Part shown: positions 41,716 through 50,336 of the stretch, piece after piece | Numbering within the stretch: the stretch's first letter is position 1 | How the letters are laid out: every line of letters begins with the position of its first letter | Assembly (NCBI GenBank): GCA_964564435.1 | Contig: CAZMAT010000012.1 | Span: 1 to 64,000 of the forward strand | Length of the DNA stretch: 64,000 bases | DNA from: Fermentibacter sp964564435 | GTDB taxonomy: Bacteria > Fermentibacterota > Fermentibacteria > Fermentibacterales > Fermentibacteraceae | Direction of reading: 5' to 3' | Translations under genes and position numbers: made by a program | The notes under the pieces: model-generated | Told to the model about the DNA's origin: nothing | What the model saw: the letters and a program-made list of their open reading frames with translations, nothing else | The model's database searches: none

Positions 41716-43839
41716 ATGGACTGGCTCGTTCGCAAGACCACTGGCGAGGTGGAGAGCTACCGCCGCGGCGAGATCCTCCGCCCGATAGAGAACGTGCTCT
41801 CGTCCACGGAGACTCCCGAGGATGCCTCCGACATCGTGAACCAGGTCGAGGCGGCCCTCTACATGAGCTTCTTCCGCAGGGGTTCCATCCCCACCGTCGA
41901 GCAGGTGCAGGACTTCATCGAGGAGACCCTCGTCCTGCGCAAGCTCACGGCAGCGGCCCGGCAGTTCATCCTCTACCGCGAGAAGAGGGCCGAGGCGAAG
42001 GACGTGGGCAGGCTCATAGGGGGCATCGACGGCCTCGTGGGCGACTACCTGGGGAAGGAGGACTGGAGGGTCAACGAGAACTCCAACATGAACTACTCCC
42101 TCCAGGGCCTCAACTTCTACCTCTCCAGCTCGATCACCGCGCGGTACTGGCTGGGGCGCATCTACACGCCGGCCATCAAGGAGGCCCACGACACGGGCGA
42201 CGTCCACATCCACGACCTGGGCATCCTGGGCCCGTACTGCGTGGGATGGGACCTGCGCGAGCTGCTGCTCGAAGGCTTCCGAGGCGCGAGGGGCAAGATC
42301 GAGTCGGCCCCTCCCAGGCACCTCCGCACCGCCCTCGGGCAGATCGTCAACTTCTTCTACACGCTCCAGGGCGAGGCTGCCGGGGCCCAGGCCTTCTCGA
42401 ACTTCGACACGCTGCTCGCGCCGTTCATCAGGGCCGACAACCTCTCGGCCGACGAGGTCAGGCAGGCCCTGCAGGAGTTCCTGTTCAACGTGAACATCCC
42501 AACGAGGGTGGGCTTCCAGACCCCCTTCACGAACATCACGATGGACCTCAGGGTGCCGTCCCGGATGGCCGGCGAGGAGGTGCTCCTGGGCGGCCGCCCG
42601 ACGGGCTGGCGCTACGGCGACTTCCAGGAGGAGATGAACCTCTTCAACGCGGTCTTCGCCCGGCTCATGATGGAGGGCGACTCGAAGGGCAGGATCTTCA
42701 CCTTCCCCATCCCCACGTACAACCTGACGAGCGACTTCGACTGGGAGGACGAGAACCTCAGGCCGGTATGGGAGATGACGGGCAAGTACGGCATACCCTA
42801 CTTCAGCAACTTCGTGAACTCCGACATGGACCCGGAGGATGCGCGCAGCATGTGCTGCAGGCTGCGCCTCGACAACCGCGAGCTCCGCAAGCGCGGCGGC
42901 GGGCTGTTCGGTTCCAACCCTCTCACGGGCTCGATCGGGGTCGTGACGATCAACCTCCCGAGGATAGCATGGCTCTCCAGAGGAGGCGGGGATGCCGAGT
43001 TCCGCAGGCGGCTCAGGCAGGTGATGGAGCTCTCGCGGGATTCGCTCGAGCTAAAGCGCAGGGCGGTCGAGGAGCTCACCGAGCGCGGCCTCTACCCCTA
43101 CACCAGGCACTACCTCGAGGGCATCAGGAAGGCCAGCGGCTCCTACTGGGCCAACCACTTCTCGACCATCGGCCTCATCGGGATGAACGAGGCCTGCCGC
43201 AACCTTCTCGGCGAGGGTATCCTCGCGCCGGAATCGGCGGAATGGGCCGTGTCCGTGCTCGGTTTCATGCGGGACGCCCTTTCGGAGTTCCAGGAGCAGA
43301 CGGGGAACCTCTACAACCTCGAGGCCTCCCCCGCCGAGGGCGCGTCCTACAGGCTCGCGCGGAAGGACCTCGACAGGTTCCCCGGCATCTACACGATGGG
43401 TTCCACCAGCCCCTACTACACCAACTCGGTGCACCCTCCCGTGAACGACAGCACCGACATCTACAGCCTCCTCGAGCACCAGGACCCCCTCCAGGCGATG
43501 TTCACGGGCGGAACCGTGGTGCACGTGTTCATCGGCGAGGCCATCACGGACTGGAGGACCGTCAGGGACCTGGCCAGGCGGATAGTCACGAGGTTCAGGC
43601 TCCCCTATTTCAGCTTCACGCCAACGTTTTCGATATGCCCTGTCCACGGGTACGTCCCCGGGGAATGCTTCTACTGCCCCTTCCCCCACTCCGACGAGGA
43701 GATCGAGAGATTCGGCGAGATGGTGGAAGGCGAGGTCGATCTCCCAGAGGGGAGCTACAGGACGGTGGGGCCTGATGCCGCGGACCCCGGGCAGGGCGGG
43801 CTTTTCCTTCATGTCGGGAGGATCGGTGGAGATGACTGA
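41716..43839 (+). CDS. nrdD: Anaerobic (class III) ribonucleoside-triphosphate reductase, catalytic part lacking the glycyl-radical segment
   Basis: A 707-residue class III reductase that makes deoxyribonucleotides without oxygen. Residues 1 to about 90 form an ATP-cone ('VRKTTGEVESYRRGEI', 'VNQVEAALYMSFF'). The barrel has 'GDVHIHDLGILGPYCVGWDL', 'FQTPFTNITMDL' and 'SMCCRLRLDNREL', all family hallmarks. Near the end it has 'FSICPVHGYVPGECFYCPF', the zinc-site region, in which one of the four usual Cys seems replaced. It then ends after about 45 divergent residues, without the R-V-x-G-Y glycyl-radical motif found in complete NrdD proteins. That motif is encoded by the next, overlapping gene. 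Upstream ATGs in the frame are ignored; ATG 41716 has GGAG before it. Confidence 0.93.
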   Translation: MDWLVRKTTGEVESYRRGEILRPIENVLSSTETPEDASDIVNQVEAALYMSFFRRGSIPTVEQVQDFIEETLVLRKLTAAARQFILYREKRAEAKDVGRLIGGIDGLVGDYLGKEDWRVNENSNMNYSLQGLNFYLSSSITARYWLGRIYTPAIKEAHDTGDVHIHDLGILGPYCVGWDLRELLLEGFRGARGKIESAPPRHLRTALGQIVNFFYTLQGEAAGAQAFSNFDTLLAPFIRADNLSADEVRQALQEFLFNVNIPTRVGFQTPFTNITMDLRVPSRMAGEEVLLGGRPTGWRYGDFQEEMNLFNAVFARLMMEGDSKGRIFTFPIPTYNLTSDFDWEDENLRPVWEMTGKYGIPYFSNFVNSDMDPEDARSMCCRLRLDNRELRKRGGGLFGSNPLTGSIGVVTINLPRIAWLSRGGGDAEFRRRLRQVMELSRDSLELKRRAVEELTERGLYPYTRHYLEGIRKASGSYWANHFSTIGLIGMNEACRNLLGEGILAPESAEWAVSVLGFMRDALSEFQEQTGNLYNLEASPAEGASYRLARKDLDRFPGIYTMGSTSPYYTNSVHPPVNDSTDIYSLLEHQDPLQAMFTGGTVVHVFIGEAITDWRTVRDLARRIVTRFRLPYFSFTPTFSICPVHGYVPGECFYCPFPHSDEEIERFGEMVEGEVDLPEGSYRTVGPDAADPGQGGLFLHVGRIGGDD

Positions 43840-44014
43840 GGAACAGAAGGGCGACTCCAGGATCAAGGCAGTGAAGGCCGAGGTCTATTCGCGTGTTGTA
43901 GGGTACTACCGCCCCGTACAGGACTGGAACAGGGGCAAGCAGGCCGAATTCGCCGACAGGAGCTACGTCGACATCACTCCTCCGCCCGAGGGCAAGGGGG
44001 AGCCGGCGGTGTGA
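43832..44014 (+). CDS. Stand-alone glycyl-radical segment of the class III ribonucleotide reductase
   Basis: A 60-residue protein. 'EVYSRVVGYYRPVQDWNRGK' (residues 17-36) is the C-terminal glycyl-radical loop of NrdD, with Gly24 as the radical site and Arg21 before it; 'QAEFADR' continues the normal NrdD end, followed by a Pro/Gly-rich tail. It starts at ATG 43832, in another frame and 8 bases before the nrdD stop, with GGTGGAG upstream, and its stop overlaps nrdG by 4 bases. The separate start, RBS and N-terminal 16 extra residues argue for a real split, comparable in logic to the YfiD/GrcA spare part of pyruvate formate-lyase. A single frameshift in the assembly is the main alternative. Confidence 0.8.
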   Translation: MTEEQKGDSRIKAVKAEVYSRVVGYYRPVQDWNRGKQAEFADRSYVDITPPPEGKGEPAV

Positions 44015-44700
44015 TCCGGTCGTTCCTCGGCACCAGCCTCATAGAGTATCCCGGCAGGATCTCGTCCGTCGTCTTCTTCGGGGGATGCAACCTCTACTGC
44101 CCGTTCTGCCACAACCCCGAGCTCGTGAGACCCGACGTTCTCGAGGACCAGTACACGCTGGGCGAGGACGAGGTGCTTTCCCTTCTCTCGAAGCGGGCGG
44201 GCTTCGTCGACGGGGTCTCGATCACGGGCGGCGAGCCCCTCCTGTCGCCCGGCCTGGCGGCCTTCATCGACAGGATCAGGTCCGAGACGGGCCTGCCGGT
44301 CAAGCTCGACACCAACGGCACCCTCCCCGACAGGCTGGCCGGAGTCCTCGACATGGTCGACTACGTGGCCATGGACCTCAAGGCGTCGCCTTCGAGGTAT
44401 CATGACGCGACCGGCGGCAGGGCGACGTTCGAGGACATCCTCAGGTCGGCGGAGATGGTGGCTTCGCTGCCCTGCCACGAGTTCAGGACCACGCTCGTGC
44501 CGGGGCTCGTCGCGGCCGAAGACCTGCCGGAGATGCTCGGCAGGGTGGGACATGTGAAGCGCTACGCGATCCAGCGGTTCCGGCCGGGCAAGACGCTCTC
44601 GCCCGAATACTCGGGCCTGGCCCCGTATCCGGCGGGTTATGCCGAGAAGGCGGCCGGGCTCGTCAGGGGCATGGCCGACGAGGTGCTGGTAAGGAACTGA
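44011..44700 (+). CDS. nrdG: Anaerobic ribonucleotide reductase-activating protein (radical SAM)
   Basis: A 229-residue radical SAM enzyme. The cluster motif is CNLYCPFC (Cys26, Cys30, Cys33), followed by 'SITGGEPLL' and 'VKLDTNGTLP'. NrdG uses SAM to create the glycyl radical on NrdD, here presumably on the separate 60-residue partner. It starts with GTG 44011 overlapping the stop of that partner (GTGA), so all three proteins are translationally coupled. It belongs to the longer NrdG type found with Thermotoga-like NrdD. Confidence 0.93.
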   Translation: MIRSFLGTSLIEYPGRISSVVFFGGCNLYCPFCHNPELVRPDVLEDQYTLGEDEVLSLLSKRAGFVDGVSITGGEPLLSPGLAAFIDRIRSETGLPVKLDTNGTLPDRLAGVLDMVDYVAMDLKASPSRYHDATGGRATFEDILRSAEMVASLPCHEFRTTLVPGLVAAEDLPEMLGRVGHVKRYAIQRFRPGKTLSPEYSGLAPYPAGYAEKAAGLVRGMADEVLVRN

Positions 44701-44906
44701 TCCCGAATCAGAAATGGGTGCGAGAAGGGCGGGGGAGGAGTGCAGGAGGGTTTCTTCTCAGGAGGCTGGCTGGCCTGCCCGCAGGAGGGTTCGGCACCCC
44801 TCCCCCTCAGGATGACTGCGTCCCGGTAGGCCTGCTGCGTGCTGTCCCGGCCGGGTTCCGTAGCCGCGAGTGCGTCGTTCCTCAACGACTCCTGCAGGGC
44901 ACCCCT

Positions 44907-46658
44907 CTATAGCCGTCTCCGGCCGCCCGGTTCCAGGCCCCTCCCCCGGCTCCCGGAAAGCCCCGGCAGAACGTCGACCTGGCGCTTCTTCTCCGAAGGC
45001 TTCCTGGCAACGTCTATCGCCGATCCGTCAGAGGCCAGCCCCGTGGCGTACATGCAGGTCGCCAGGGTCATCGGGGTCGGCAGGAAGGCCTGCACCTGCC
45101 TCGGCGACAGGCCGCACCTGACGAGCTCCGCCGCGGCCTCGTCCATGTCGTCCATCCCGCATCCCGGGAAGGCCGCCATCACGTAGGGCAGGACGTACTG
45201 CTCCCGACCATCCGAGGCCTCGCGGAAGAGGTCAAGGAACCGCCTCCAGGTCTCGATGCCGGGCTTTCTCATAAGCTCCAGCACCCGGGAGGAGAAGTGC
45301 TCGGGCGCCACCTTCAGGTGCCCCCCGACGTGCCCGCGTGCGAGCCTCCTGACGAATGCCGGGTCGAGCGCGGCGAGGTCCAGCCTGAGGCCGCTGCCGA
45401 CGAGGGTGCGCTTCACGCCCGGGATCTCCGCGGCGGCATCCAGCAGATCGGCATACGCCGCCTGGTCCGTCGGGAAGTTGGGGCAGGGAGACGGGAAGAG
45501 GCACGAGGGGCGGGGGCACTTCCGCTCCGCTTCGGGATTCGTGCAGCACAGGCCGTACATGTTCGCGGTCGGGCCACCAATGTCGGATACGGTGCCGCGG
45601 AACCAGTCCTGCCCAGCCAGGATGCGCACCTCGTCGAGAACGGATGCAGGGCTCCTCGATACGAGATGCTTCCCCTGGTGGAGGCCCAGGGCGCAGAAGC
45701 TGCACCCTCCCGCACATCCCCGCACGGCGGTAACGGAGTCGCGGATCATCTCCCAGGCCGGGACGGGCTCGGCATACGACGGGTGAGGCCTTCGGGTGAA
45801 CGGCAGGGCGTAGAGGGCGTCCATCTCTTCACCGGAAAGCGGCTCGGCAGGAGGATGAACGACGGTCATCCTGGTGTCCGACATCTGCACGAGAGGCCTT
45901 CCGCACCATGGGCTGGCCTCGCGCTCGACCGCGAGGGTCATCTCGAGGAAGGCCGATGGATCGGAGCACACCGCCTCGTGCGACGGCAGGACGACTGCCC
46001 CGGCGGGAGGAACGGCCCGCGACGCCCCCATCCAGACGGTGGTACCGGGGATGCCCTCGAGGTCGCGCCCTTCCGACAGCCTAGCGGCTATCTCGCCGAT
46101 CTGCCTCTCGCCCATGCCGTACACGAGTATGTCGGCACGGGTGTCGAGCAGGATGGACCGCCTCATCGTGTCCGACCAGAAGTCGTAGTGCGACAGCCGT
46201 CTGAGGCTGGCCTCGATGCCTCCGAGCACCATCGGGACACCCGGCATCGCCCGCCTGACTGCGTTCGCGTACACGATCACCGCGCGGTCGGGCCTGGCCC
46301 CGGCCATGCCGCCGGGGGTGTAGGCGTCGTCGGAACGGATCCTGTTGAACGAGGTGTAGTGGTTCACCATCGAGTCCATGGCGCCCGAGGTGATCCCGAC
46401 GAAGAGCCGCGGCACGCCGAGTGCCAGGAAGCTTCCGGGGTCCCTCCAGTCGGGCTGTGCGACGATGCCGACGCGGTAGCCGAGGGATTCGAGGTGCCTG
46501 CCGATGATGGCTGCGCCGAAGGAGGGGTGGTCGACGTACGCGTCTCCCGTGACGATCACGGCGTCGCAGACGTCCCAGCCCCGGGCCTCCATGCCCGCGC
46601 GGTCGACCGGGAGGAATCCGTCGCCTGCCCTGTTCTTCTCCGTCATCGCACCGACCAC
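44907..46658 (-). CDS. ygiQ: YgiQ-family radical SAM protein
   Basis: A 583-residue protein. The N-terminal domain ('VCDAVIVTGDAYVDHPSFGA', 'YTPGGMAGARPDRA') and the central radical SAM motif 'GCAGGCSFCALGLHQGK' are diagnostic of the YgiQ family, followed by 'DIGGPTANMYG' and 'LKVAPEHFSSRVLELMRKP'. Its reaction is unknown. The extra cysteine cluster 'CTNPEAERKCPRPSCLFPSP' is also family-typical. ATG 46658 and ATG 46646 are both possible starts. The 206-bp region downstream (44701-44906) shows no gene, only G-rich and C-rich blocks. Confidence 0.92.
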   Translation of the reverse strand: MVGAMTEKNRAGDGFLPVDRAGMEARGWDVCDAVIVTGDAYVDHPSFGAAIIGRHLESLGYRVGIVAQPDWRDPGSFLALGVPRLFVGITSGAMDSMVNHYTSFNRIRSDDAYTPGGMAGARPDRAVIVYANAVRRAMPGVPMVLGGIEASLRRLSHYDFWSDTMRRSILLDTRADILVYGMGERQIGEIAARLSEGRDLEGIPGTTVWMGASRAVPPAGAVVLPSHEAVCSDPSAFLEMTLAVEREASPWCGRPLVQMSDTRMTVVHPPAEPLSGEEMDALYALPFTRRPHPSYAEPVPAWEMIRDSVTAVRGCAGGCSFCALGLHQGKHLVSRSPASVLDEVRILAGQDWFRGTVSDIGGPTANMYGLCCTNPEAERKCPRPSCLFPSPCPNFPTDQAAYADLLDAAAEIPGVKRTLVGSGLRLDLAALDPAFVRRLARGHVGGHLKVAPEHFSSRVLELMRKPGIETWRRFLDLFREASDGREQYVLPYVMAAFPGCGMDDMDEAAAELVRCGLSPRQVQAFLPTPMTLATCMYATGLASDGSAIDVARKPSEKKRQVDVLPGLSGSRGRGLEPGGRRRL

Positions 46659-46793
46659 CGGGTTGGGGCTCCGAGACCGTCCTTCAGGAGACTCCCGACA
46701 ATACTACAAAAGCCATCCTCCTCCCCCCTTGCGCCCGGGTCCCGGATGAGCGACACTAGTCATGGGAACACAAGTTTGCATGGAGGTGCGGCG

Positions 46794-47417
46794 ATGGAAT
46801 CCCGGAATCAGACGATCTGGAGCGAAAGGGTCACTTCGCGCGGTGCGGGGTACTTCCTCGACGTGCGGGAAACGGGCAGGGGCAGGGTGTTCCTGTCCAT
46901 GGCCCAGAGCCGCCCGGCCGAGGGCGGCGGCTGGAAGCAGGACAGGATCGTGGTTTTCGAGAGCGGCCTCGAGCCCTTCCGCAGGGCCGTCCTCTCGGCC
47001 TTGAAGGTGATGGACCGCGAATCCGGCGACAGGCGCAGGGTCGAGCTCGAAGAGGTGCACAGGCTGCACCCGAAGGCCTTCGAGAAATGGACCCCGGAGG
47101 ACGACGCCGAGCTCAGGCGCCTGGCCGGCGAGGGCGGCACGCCCTCCTCCATCGCTGAAGCCCTGGGCAGAACCGAGCGCGCGGTCAGGATGCGGCTCGA
47201 GGGGCGCGACGCCGTGCTGGCCTCCGAAGGCAGGGCGGTTCAGTCCGGGTCCGGCGTAGCGCAGGCGGTTCCGGCAGCCGAAAGCAGCGCGGGCCGGGCG
47301 GCCGGTGCCGGTGCGGTGCAGGGCGAACCGGCAAGGGTGGGGGTCAGTCCCGGTTCAGGATCAGCTGGATCGTCCCGGGGTCGGAGGAAAGCAGCCAGTA
47401 GTCCTCCCCCCCTATGA
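46794..47417 (+). CDS. PUR-domain protein with SANT/Myb-like helix-turn-helix and disordered tail
   Basis: A 207-residue probable nucleic-acid-binding protein. Residues about 5-75 ('IWSERVTSRGAGYFLDVRET', 'WKQDRIVVFESGLEPFRRAV') fit the bacterial PUR-alpha fold (DUF3276), a single-stranded nucleic-acid binder. Residues about 98-135 ('KWTPEDDAELRRLAGEGGTP', 'SIAEALGRTERAVRMRL') are a SANT/Myb-like helix-turn-helix. The last 65 residues are Ala/Gly/Ser-rich, end in a basic patch, and overlap the convergent gene by 74 bases, so this tail may be poorly conserved. GGAGGTGCGGCG precedes ATG. It is divergent from ygiQ with a 135-bp spacer. Confidence 0.8.
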   Translation: MESRNQTIWSERVTSRGAGYFLDVRETGRGRVFLSMAQSRPAEGGGWKQDRIVVFESGLEPFRRAVLSALKVMDRESGDRRRVELEEVHRLHPKAFEKWTPEDDAELRRLAGEGGTPSSIAEALGRTERAVRMRLEGRDAVLASEGRAVQSGSGVAQAVPAAESSAGRAAGAGAVQGEPARVGVSPGSGSAGSSRGRRKAASSPPPL

Positions 47418-47862
47418 TCATCCGCCACATGCCCACGGGGAGGTCCGGGTCGTCCGCAGGCTCCACAAACAACGGTGCCGAGGCTCCGAGCCGGACCTCC
47501 TCGGGCACGAAGTAGTCGTAGTACATCTCGGCGAAGCCCGTCAGCTCCGAATCGGTCCCGGTCGAGCCGGTGGCGGGCTCGAGGATCCCGCCCTCGCGCA
47601 CCAGGTCGGTCGTCACCAGCAGAACCAGCGAGTCGCCCTCCAGCGTCCAGTTGCCCGACCTCTCGCGCAGCCTCGCCTCGCCGTCCATCTCGCTCTCGCG
47701 CCAGACGAAGCGGCCGTCGTCGAAGAAGGCGTAGACGCGCGAATAGCCCGAGGCGACCATGGGCATGGCGTGCCAGAACCCGGCTATCCCGCCTGCGGGC
47801 ATCGCGGTCAGGCTCGACAGATCCGGATAGAACGCCGCGATCATCAGCAATGCTGTCAACAT
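47344..47862 (-). CDS. Small exported protein, unknown function
   Basis: A 172-residue protein with a probable signal sequence ('MLTALLMIAAFYPDLSSLTA'). 'GYSRVYAFFDDGRFVWRESE' followed by 'RSGNWTLEGDSLVL' is the pattern of small lipocalin-like or copper-resistance-like beta-barrel domains in which a measured value is compared with a blank; 'LPVGMWRMIIGGEDYW' is at the C-terminus. No named family is recognised. The frame extends upstream but without a signal sequence; ATG 47862 is preferred. It is divergent from the GH85 gene. Confidence 0.65.
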   Translation of the reverse strand: MLTALLMIAAFYPDLSSLTAMPAGGIAGFWHAMPMVASGYSRVYAFFDDGRFVWRESEMDGEARLRERSGNWTLEGDSLVLLVTTDLVREGGILEPATGSTGTDSELTGFAEMYYDYFVPEEVRLGASAPLFVEPADDPDLPVGMWRMIIGGEDYWLLSSDPGTIQLILNRD

Positions 47863-48057
47863 CTTCCGCTTACTCTCCTTCTTTTCGGCCGCCGAACCCG
47901 GAGATGCCGGCCTTCCAGGAGCAATCTGCCGCCGCAGCGGCTGGCCGGCAATCGACTCAGTGACAGCCGCGTCCACGGGATGGACGAACCCCCGCCCCCG
48001 TCCTATTCTGTACCCCGATGGACGGTCCGGCATTCCGCAACGTCGAAGGATGAGGCC

Positions 48058-50298
48058 ATGAAGACGCTCGTGCCGCTGTGCCTTTCCCTCCTGGCGGGCT
48101 CTGCCCTCGCCCAGTTCCCGCCCGGCCAGCCGCTCTGCTCCTACTGGTATCCCGACGAGATCCTCACGTGGGACCCTGCAACCGATCCCGACGCCCCCTA
48201 CAACGTCTCCTCAGTCCCTCTCGCGACCCGCGTGCCTTACGGGATCCAGGTCAATCCCCACGCGCGACCGGACGAGGCGCAGATCTCGACCCTGTGCGCC
48301 TGGTACGGCACCAGCAGCAACCCCTCGCAGGGCAGGGAGGACTTCGACGTCTTCGCGCCGAACTACTGGATGTATATCGACATCATGGTCTTCTGGGGAG
48401 GATCCGCGGGCGAGGGTCTGATCCTCGCCCCCGCCCCCTACGTGATCGACGCCGCCCACAGGAACGGCGTGCCGGTGTACGGCACCGTCTTCTTCCCCCC
48501 GACGGCCTACGGCGGGCAGATCGAGTGGGTGTGGGACCTCGTCCAGAAGGACGGAAGCACCTTCCCGGTTGCTGACAAGCTGATCCAGGCGGCCGAGTAC
48601 TACGGCTTCGAGGGCTGGTTCATCAACCAGGAGACGGCGGGTGGGAACGCCCAGCTCGCGCTCCAGATGCGCGACTTCATGGACTACGTCCAGACTGCGT
48701 CCGACATCGACGTGATGTGGTACGACGCGATGATCGAGAACGGCGCCATCGCCTGGCAGAACGCCCTCAACCCCAGCAACGACATGTTCTTCCACGACGG
48801 CGGGGTCATCTCTGACGAGTTCTTCATCAACTTCAACTGGAACCAGACCGGCCTCGTGAACTCAGGCACCCTGGCCGAGAGCTACGGCAGGAGCCGCTAC
48901 GAGCTCTTCGCCGGGGCCGACGTCGAGGCGAACGGATACGGCACTTCGGTCAACTGGGCGGTGCTGTTCCCCGAGGGGCAGCCCCACAGGGCTTCCCTGG
49001 GCTTCTACAGGCCCGAGTGGTGCTTCAACTCGTCCACGGGGCCCGCGGACTTCTACGAGAAGGAGAACAGGTTCTGGGTCGGCGCCAACCGCGACCCGTC
49101 GAACACCACGACTTCCTCGCCCTGGAAGGGGATGGCCCACTACGTGCCCGACCGCTCCGTGATCGGCTCCTGCCCGTTCGTCACGAACTTCAGCACCGGG
49201 CAGGGGGCCATCTACGCGATAGACGGCCTGGTGGAGCGAACCGGCGAATGGAGCAACCTATCCCTGCAGGACGTTCTCCCGACTTGGCGTTGGATATCTA
49301 CCAGCTCAGGCACCCCGCTTTACCCAGATCTAGTCTGGGACGACGCCTACTACGGCGGTACGTGCCTCTCGGTCTCGGGCGACCTCGCGGCCGGCACGTC
49401 CTCCGACCTGATGCTCTACTCGACCGACATCGCCCTCGGTTCCTCCAGCTCATGCGTCATAGCCTTCAAGGCCACGGCTGCAGGGCAGCCCAGCAGGATC
49501 CAGATCGCCCTCGACCTGAACGACACCTCGGGGCCTGGGGCCTTCGTCGATGTCGGCAGCTCGTACCAGGCGGGATGGAACCTGAAGACTGTCAGCCTGT
49601 CCGGCTATTCCGGCCACACCCTCGAGGCCCTGGGGCTTAGGTTCGTCTCGCCGTCAGCCGTTTCGGACTTCGACGCCAGGATAGGCAGGCTGGGCCTGCT
49701 CGACGGCCCGCCCGATCCCCCGGCTGCCCCTACGGGCCTCTGGGTCGACGGCTTCTACCAGAGCGACGACGACCACGGCTCGGTGCGCCTGAGGTGGACA
49801 CGCTCATCTGACGAAGTCTACCAGTACAACGTCTACCGCCTCGACGACAGCGGCTCGCGCACGTTCCTGTGGGGCACGCCCGACAACGCCTGCTTCGTAC
49901 CCGAACTCCTCAGGGAAGCCGGGGAGACCGTGACCACCCTCTTCGTCGAGGCCGTCGGCCCCGACTTCAGCGCCGAGGGAGCCGATTCCGTCACCGTCAC
50001 GTGGACGATCACGGGCATCGAGGGGTCGCCGCCCGTCGCCCGACCGACGCTCGACAGCCCGACGCCGAACCCCTCCTCCGCCGCTCTCGACCTGTCCTTC
50101 AGCCTGCCCGCGGCCGGGGTCGCCAGGCTCGCCGTCTACGGGCTCGACGGCAGGCTCGTGGAGGTGCTGCTCGACGGGGATGCGGCGGAGGGTATGCACG
50201 AACTGCGCTGGGAAGCCCGGGATGTGCCGGCGGGCATCTACTTCGTCAGGCTCGACTGCCCGTCTGGTTCTGTGGTGCGCAGCCTGGTCAGGCTGTAG
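48058..50298 (+). CDS. Secreted GH85 endo-beta-N-acetylglucosaminidase with sorting domain
   Basis: A 746-residue glycosidase. Signal peptide 'MKTLVPLCLSLLAGSALAQ'. The GH85 barrel has the catalytic N-x-E pair in 'GFEGWFINQE' (Asn190, Glu192), then 'MWYDAMIENGAIAWQNAL', both strongly conserved in endo-beta-N-acetylglucosaminidases that cleave the chitobiose core of N-glycans. A carbohydrate-binding-like beta domain (about 430-560), a fibronectin-III-like domain (about 565-650) and an 80-residue C-terminal sorting domain ('DSPTPNPSSAALDL', 'VYGLDGRLVEV', 'VPAGIYFVRLDC') follow. It suggests feeding on glycoproteins. Its relatives include ENGase of eukaryotes and Endo-A/Endo-M of Arthrobacter and fungi. 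Confidence 0.88.
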   Translation: MKTLVPLCLSLLAGSALAQFPPGQPLCSYWYPDEILTWDPATDPDAPYNVSSVPLATRVPYGIQVNPHARPDEAQISTLCAWYGTSSNPSQGREDFDVFAPNYWMYIDIMVFWGGSAGEGLILAPAPYVIDAAHRNGVPVYGTVFFPPTAYGGQIEWVWDLVQKDGSTFPVADKLIQAAEYYGFEGWFINQETAGGNAQLALQMRDFMDYVQTASDIDVMWYDAMIENGAIAWQNALNPSNDMFFHDGGVISDEFFINFNWNQTGLVNSGTLAESYGRSRYELFAGADVEANGYGTSVNWAVLFPEGQPHRASLGFYRPEWCFNSSTGPADFYEKENRFWVGANRDPSNTTTSSPWKGMAHYVPDRSVIGSCPFVTNFSTGQGAIYAIDGLVERTGEWSNLSLQDVLPTWRWISTSSGTPLYPDLVWDDAYYGGTCLSVSGDLAAGTSSDLMLYSTDIALGSSSSCVIAFKATAAGQPSRIQIALDLNDTSGPGAFVDVGSSYQAGWNLKTVSLSGYSGHTLEALGLRFVSPSAVSDFDARIGRLGLLDGPPDPPAAPTGLWVDGFYQSDDDHGSVRLRWTRSSDEVYQYNVYRLDDSGSRTFLWGTPDNACFVPELLREAGETVTTLFVEAVGPDFSAEGADSVTVTWTITGIEGSPPVARPTLDSPTPNPSSAALDLSFSLPAAGVARLAVYGLDGRLVEVLLDGDAAEGMHELRWEARDVPAGIYFVRLDCPSGSVVRSLVRL

Positions 50299-50336
50299 CC
50301 CCGGCTGCTAGAACAGGCCGCCAACTTGGGGGGATC

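Noticed and set aside
43775..44014. Selenocysteine readthrough linking nrdD to the radical segment
   Set aside because: The nrdD stop is TGA and a tRNA-Sec exists, but the radical segment is in a different frame and has its own ATG and ribosome binding site, so readthrough would not reach it.
44701..44906. Small gene or regulatory RNA between nrdG and ygiQ
   Set aside because: No frame with a ribosome binding site and no convincing hairpin; only purine- and pyrimidine-rich blocks.
45297..46793. Long plus-strand frame opposite ygiQ that joins the PUR gene
   Set aside because: Antisense of ygiQ. The PUR domain starts cleanly at ATG 46794.
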